From CAINVV01 sp964528535 (lineage in GTDB: Bacteria > Bacteroidota > Bacteroidia > Bacteroidales > Prolixibacteraceae), in NCBI GenBank assembly GCA_964528535.1, contig CAZGSQ010000005.1, forward strand, positions 1-64,000: a DNA stretch of 64,000 nucleotides, read 5' to 3'. Of the stretch, positions 62,866 to 64,000 are shown piece after piece. A program made the position numbers and the translations under genes. How positions within the stretch are numbered: position 1 is the first letter of the stretch; each line of letters opens with the position of its first letter. The notes under the pieces are model-generated. The model ran no database searches, had not been told where the DNA came from, and was given only the letters and a program-made list of their open reading frames with translations.

Positions 62866-62968
62866 TGCGCTAATTTAGTAAGTATGTAATTTCGGTTCCA
62901 AAATCGAATCCTTTGACAAGCTCCGGGACCGAACCGATCATCTAAATTCTAAAATCGAAAATTAATTT

Positions 62969-64000
62969 ATGACGCCAGACTTCAAAAATATAGAGATCAC
63001 AGGCTGTATCAACACCAGCCAAAATGTTGCACAAGGCAATAGACCCGATGCCATTACCACATGGATGACTCCAGAGCTGATACCTGTTAAAGGTGTTTAT
63101 ACCAAATCGGACCTTGAAGGCATTGAACATCTCAACTATGCTGCCGGCAAAGCACCATTTCTCCGTGGGCCATACGCCACCATGTATGTGATGCAACCCT
63201 GGACCATCCGTCAATATGCAGGTTTCTCGACTGCCGAAGAATCAAATGCCTTTTACCGTAGAAATCTGGCTGCAGGCCAGAAAGGATTGTCAGTAGCATT
63301 CGACCTTGCGACCCACCGGGGCTATGATTCCGATCATCCCAGGGTAACCGGCGATGTTGGAAAGGCTGGGGTTGCGATAGATTCGATCCTGGACATGAAG
63401 ATTCTGTTCGACCAAATTCCGCTCAACAAAATGTCTGTTTCCATGACCATGAACGGAGCCGTTTTGCCCATCATGGCCTTCTACATTGTTACCGCCTTGG
63501 AGCAGGGAGCAAAATTGGAAGAACTTGCCGGAACGATTCAGAATGACATTCTCAAAGAATTCATGGTAAGAAATACCTACATCTATCCTCCCGAATTCTC
63601 AATGAAGATCATTGCAGATATTTTTGAATTCACTTCGAGGAAGATGCCGAAATTTAACTCCATCTCCATCTCCGGTTACCACATGCAGGAGGCAGGTGCT
63701 ACCGCTGATATTGAGATGGCTTATACCCTGGCAGATGGATTGGATTACATCCGTACTGGCATCAAAGCCGGATTGGATATTGATGCCTTTGCACCTCGTC
63801 TCTCTTTTTTCTGGGCCGTTGGCATGAACCATTTTATGGAGATCGCCAAGATGCGGGCTGCACGGATGATCTGGGCCAAGATGGTCAAACAGTTCAATCC
63901 GAAGAGTGCCAAATCCATGGCCCTGCGAACCCATTCCCAAACCTCCGGTTGGTCGCTCACAGAACAGGATCCATACAACAATGTTGGTCGAACCTGCATC
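62969..64000 (+). CDS. mutB: Methylmalonyl-CoA mutase large subunit, N-terminal part (runs off window)
   Basis: ATG 62969, open for 344 codons to the right edge. Begins MTPDFKNIEITGC; catalytic-domain features: FLRGPYATMYVMQPWTIRQY (contains the Tyr that triggers radical formation), AFDLATHRGYDSDHPRV, NSISISGYHMQEAGATADIE (active-site His) and FFWAVGMNHFMEIAKMRAAR. The B12-binding domain would lie beyond the edge. 103 bp after mutA, on the same strand; the gap holds no obvious terminator, so the two are likely co-transcribed. Confidence 0.96.
   Translation, partial: MTPDFKNIEITGCINTSQNVAQGNRPDAITTWMTPELIPVKGVYTKSDLEGIEHLNYAAGKAPFLRGPYATMYVMQPWTIRQYAGFSTAEESNAFYRRNLAAGQKGLSVAFDLATHRGYDSDHPRVTGDVGKAGVAIDSILDMKILFDQIPLNKMSVSMTMNGAVLPIMAFYIVTALEQGAKLEELAGTIQNDILKEFMVRNTYIYPPEFSMKIIADIFEFTSRKMPKFNSISISGYHMQEAGATADIEMAYTLADGLDYIRTGIKAGLDIDAFAPRLSFFWAVGMNHFMEIAKMRAARMIWAKMVKQFNPKSAKSMALRTHSQTSGWSLTEQDPYNNVGRTCI

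Overview
The window comes from a member of the Bacteroidota, most likely the Bacteroidales/Marinilabiliales side of the phylum. The evidence is Bacteroidota-type promoters (-7 box TAnnTTTG, in several cases with TTTG 19-21 bp upstream), a 3.1-kilo-residue surface protein ending in a type IX secretion sorting domain, several regulators with the Bacteroidota TPR/PAS plus helix-turn-helix layout, a DUF4954-glmS gene pair, and a two-gene methylmalonyl-CoA mutase. No rRNA, tRNA, CRISPR array, prophage or insertion sequence was recognised.

Layout. 1-5.7 kb (minus strand): small housekeeping and accessory genes (GNAT, 3-methyladenine glycosylase, Rieske oxygenase, DUF1697, DUF1801, a glutathionylspermidine-synthase-like ATP-grasp protein with two lipoproteins, mobA). 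5.7-14.2 kb (plus): recX, prfB with its programmed frameshift, a Tat-exported oxidoreductase, a PAS regulator, and the DUF4954-glmS operon. 14.4-29.4 kb: a membrane TPR-PAS-HTH regulator, a short HTH-only paralogue, a giant repetitive T9SS adhesin, an outer-membrane barrel and a ricin-repeat lectin-like protein. 29.8-43 kb: carbohydrate utilisation (GH35, GH105, GH36, a beta-propeller protein, an ABC exporter, a VOC protein, a Tat-exported aldo/keto reductase) plus a secreted NIF3-like protein and decayed gene pieces. 43-50 kb: tocopherol-cyclase-like protein, DsrE-like and lipocalin-like secreted proteins, GNAT, a lipase-like lipoprotein and an acyl-ACP/acyltransferase fusion. 50-64 kb: acetyl-CoA synthetase, uracil permease, HD phosphohydrolase, an mprF-virJ pair, a haem-binding protein, MATE exporter, an OmpA-type lipoprotein and mutA-mutB (mutB runs off the right edge).

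Two regulatory arrangements stand out. (1) The short HTH regulator at 17276 and the giant adhesin at 17952 have matching promoters: the same 15-bp sequence, a TGTC direct repeat spaced one helical turn apart, lies exactly 10 bp upstream of a TTTG box, followed by 21 bp and a TAGnTTTG box. This suggests an autoregulated switch controlling the adhesin. (2) The outer-membrane barrel at 27461 and the OmpA-like lipoprotein at 59897, 32 kb apart, are both preceded by a nearly identical leader of about 115 bp. It holds a 28-codon micro-ORF that stops exactly 15 nt before the main start codon.

Other notable points: two intergenic tracts of tandem heptamers (CTCATA plus a variable seventh base) end directly in front of start codons, and an mprF gene is translationally coupled to a VirJ/AcvB-like hydrolase.
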